From Amia ocellicauda (Eukaryota; Chordata; Actinopteri; Amiiformes; Amiidae), in contig NC_089866.1 in NCBI RefSeq assembly GCF_036373705.1, positions 8,137,501 to 8,201,500 on the forward strand: DNA of 64,000 nt, in the 5' to 3' direction. Under the pieces are notes generated by a model that worked only from the letters and a program-made list of their open reading frames with translations, was not told where the DNA came from and did not search any database. Within the stretch, counting starts at the first letter, position 1. Every line of letters begins with the position of its first letter. This document shows, one piece after another, positions 62,222 to 64,000 of the stretch. The translations under genes were made by a program, and so were the position numbers.

Positions 62222-62609
62222 GGCTTTGGCAAATACTATATACACTTTCTCTTGACGTGGATGTACACACTCAGCACATTTTAAAACATTACAAACGGAG
62301 CGACTCTAAATCCGAGAAAATACATACTGAATCCCATGCTTGCATGTATTCATAGTAGTGCACAGTTTCCGATCCACCCATAAGCCATTGCGGCGTGCGT
62401 TGGGTTGCAGCATTGCGCTGGTTAATGTAGTTTTAACAGAAGTGCTGTCCAATTCTGTAAACGTAAGGATTTTAATTTTGTTACTTACTACTTATTTTAT
62501 ATATATTTTTAAACTGTTTAGCTTTGCCTTTTTAATTTTTTTTATACTAAATAGATGTTTCTGTTTACCAAAAATAGTTCTCATTTTCCCCAGTAAAATA
62601 CTTAATGAG
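62222..62609 (-). promoter_or_regulatory. EEF2KMT upstream region
   Basis: Contains the presumed start region of EEF2KMT. I see no TATA box or other decisive element in a fixed position. Plus-strand open frames here are continuations of antisense frames and are not supported as genes. Confidence 0.35.
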
Positions 62610-62623
62610 CCACCAGGCGGCGC
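62610..62623 (+). promoter_or_regulatory. CTCF-like motif
   Basis: CCACCAGGCGGCGC differs from the strong CTCF core CCACCAGGGGGCGC at one position. It sits 390 bases upstream of the EEF2KMT start, at the outer edge of the gene cluster, where a boundary would be plausible. Confidence 0.45.
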
Positions 62624-62940
62624 CAAATACACGTTGTTCTCACTAAAAGAACAATTCAACCTTTAATATATTCCCACCCTTGCAAAGTGTATATCGTTGT
62701 TGTTTGCTGTTTGAGTGTAAGAGTAACATGTACATGCAATTGGAGGATACTTCCATATTCTACTTCATATCAGTTGAGGGACAGTTGGGTTGTTGTTTAG
62801 TGACACACAGTCTTGGTGCCCAGAATGAATGTGTGCTCCTGTTTGAAGCTGATAAGATTATCCTAATGGAAAGCTGTGGGAATACACCCATACAGTGGAA
62901 GATGTGTGTGTGTGTGTTTTTACTTTAAGTTTGGAAGACA

Positions 62941-62944
62941 ATTA

Positions 62945-63033
<89 letters not shown>

Positions 63034-63060
63034 GGTGGTGGTGTAGTGGTAGTAGCAGCA
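62941..63060. repeat. Compound TTA / GTA / GTG trinucleotide repeat
   Basis: A run of TTA units passes into GTA units and then GTG units, followed by scattered AGTAGC copies to about 63,112. Each block differs from the next by one base, which suggests point change followed by spread of the new unit. Confidence 0.9.
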
Positions 63061-63309
63061 GTTGTATTACTGTCTCAGTATAGTAATACTCAAGTAGCAG
63101 TAGTAGCAGCAGTAGTATTGGTTTTATTAGTCTCAGTATATTAATGCTCAATATTCAATATATATTTGTAATATAAATCAAGCCTAATTTCACAATCAAT
63201 TTTTAAGGGACAGATGCATGTTTAGGGTAGCCTGATCATTTCCCATAATAAACAAGCAATGCAATAACCCTTAACCCCTTGGCAGGGCAATATATATTGA
63301 CACAAAACA

Positions 63310-63488
63310 ATGAAAGGCTATCTTTTAAGCACAGTTGCTTGTCTTGTCCTCTGTTATCGGGTCCTGCAATGTGGGGCACTGCCAGCCCGCGCTTTTTCTT
63401 GCTCAGTCACTCATAAGAGCCCTCGCCCTCCCATTGCCTCCCACTGCGCTAGAGACAGACTGATGCACAGCACTGCACATCTGCCTGG
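63310..63488 (+). CDS. Possible first coding exon of a further gene
   Basis: An open frame from ATG at 63,310 begins with a signal-peptide-like MKGYLLSTVACLVLCYRVLQ, continues with CGALPARAFSCSV and reaches a strong splice donor (CTGG then GTGAGT at 63,489). No downstream exon is found in the remaining 500 bases, and I recognise no family. It may equally be a noncoding first exon or chance. Confidence 0.2.
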
Positions 63489-63494
63489 GTGAGT

Positions 63495-64000
63495 ACAGGA
63501 CCTTTACACTGCCACACTGTGTTTCCTTCTAATCTTTTTTATTTGTATACCTTAGTCAAACTATAGGCCACCATATTCATTCAACTTTAATTCTGTGTTT
63601 AGTTAATAATAATGATAATAATCAGAAGAAGAAGAAGAATGAATATATACATACAAATAAATTCATACTTTAGAATACAGAAAAGCATTGTGGAATAAAG
63701 GCATATTTGTCAGGAAAATGGTAACAGGCATAGTAACAGGCTTTAGCATTATAAGCATATCCACCGTGAACAGTTAGGAAACAGAATTGTATTCATGTTT
63801 TGAATGTCTAAGAGGCATTTATCTCCTGGGTGCATTGATATAATATGACTTAATCCGTGTAATAATACCGCCTTTATATCTATCCGGAACCACCTTAAGA
63901 GGAACAAAATGCACGGACAATATATCCGCTGCGCACCGGGGCAGCACGGGATTAATTCCGCGACGGACAGCTCTGAAGCCACAGCAAACACGGCCGTTTA
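63495..64000. other. Right edge of window, no gene seen
   Basis: Contains a short GAA tract near 63,625 and a GC-richer end from about 63,880. No exon with both splice borders is recognised. Confidence 0.5.

Noticed and set aside
61762-62355. Plus-strand open frame of 197 codons
   Set aside because: It is antisense to the first two EEF2KMT exons and their introns, has no domain, and the minus-strand exons explain the sequence fully.
1-64000. tRNA, rRNA, CRISPR or operon-like features
   Set aside because: None was seen. The only tRNA-like sequence is the head of the SINE at 2,464-2,675, which is not a tRNA gene.

Overview
This is nuclear DNA of a vertebrate, most likely a ray-finned fish. 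Its genes are split into short exons with GT-AG introns. Its repeats are typical of fish: several Tc1-like DNA transposons and a tRNA-derived SINE with a V-type 3' domain. There are no operons, ribosome binding sites or CRISPR arrays. Species cannot be named from the sequence alone.

Layout. Positions 1-23,000 are gene-poor and hold an eroded Tc1 copy (1,106-1,960), a second Tc1-type element split by a SINE (1,991-3,028), a near-perfect Tc1-like element with an uninterrupted 346-codon transposase (6,001-7,221), a Tc1 C-terminal relic (about 18,000) and an array of six phased palindromes (18,318-18,444). At 23,640-27,822 (minus) lies a small four-exon gene for a secreted, helical protein of 147 residues that I do not recognise. 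At 32,619-49,406 (plus) lies a complete 19-exon TTC30/IFT70 gene (651 residues), an intraflagellar transport gene with an RFX X-box in its promoter. From 50,211 to 62,221 comes a compact cluster: a C16orf89 homologue (minus, 8 exons, 353 aa), ALG1 (plus, 13 exons, 495 aa) and EEF2KMT/FAM86A (minus, 8 exons, 336 aa). This is the human 16p13.3 gene order. The last 1.8 kb holds a CTCF-like motif, a compound trinucleotide repeat and a possible first exon of a further gene.

I rebuilt the exon structures by joining splice sites so that the reading phase closes across every junction. For the four recognised genes the joined proteins match the remembered vertebrate families from end to end. The genes do not form one pathway: IFT70 serves cilia, ALG1 serves ER N-glycan assembly, EEF2KMT methylates elongation factor 2, and C16orf89 encodes a secreted glycoprotein. 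Their proximity looks like inherited linkage rather than a functional cluster.

I found no undescribed system. The points most worth checking are the intron-rich TTC30 locus beside C16orf89 (mammalian TTC30 genes are intronless), two in-frame candidate cassette exons in TTC30, the catalytic Asp-to-His change in an otherwise intact DD36E-type transposase, the phased GATATC palindrome array, and the unrecognised secreted protein.
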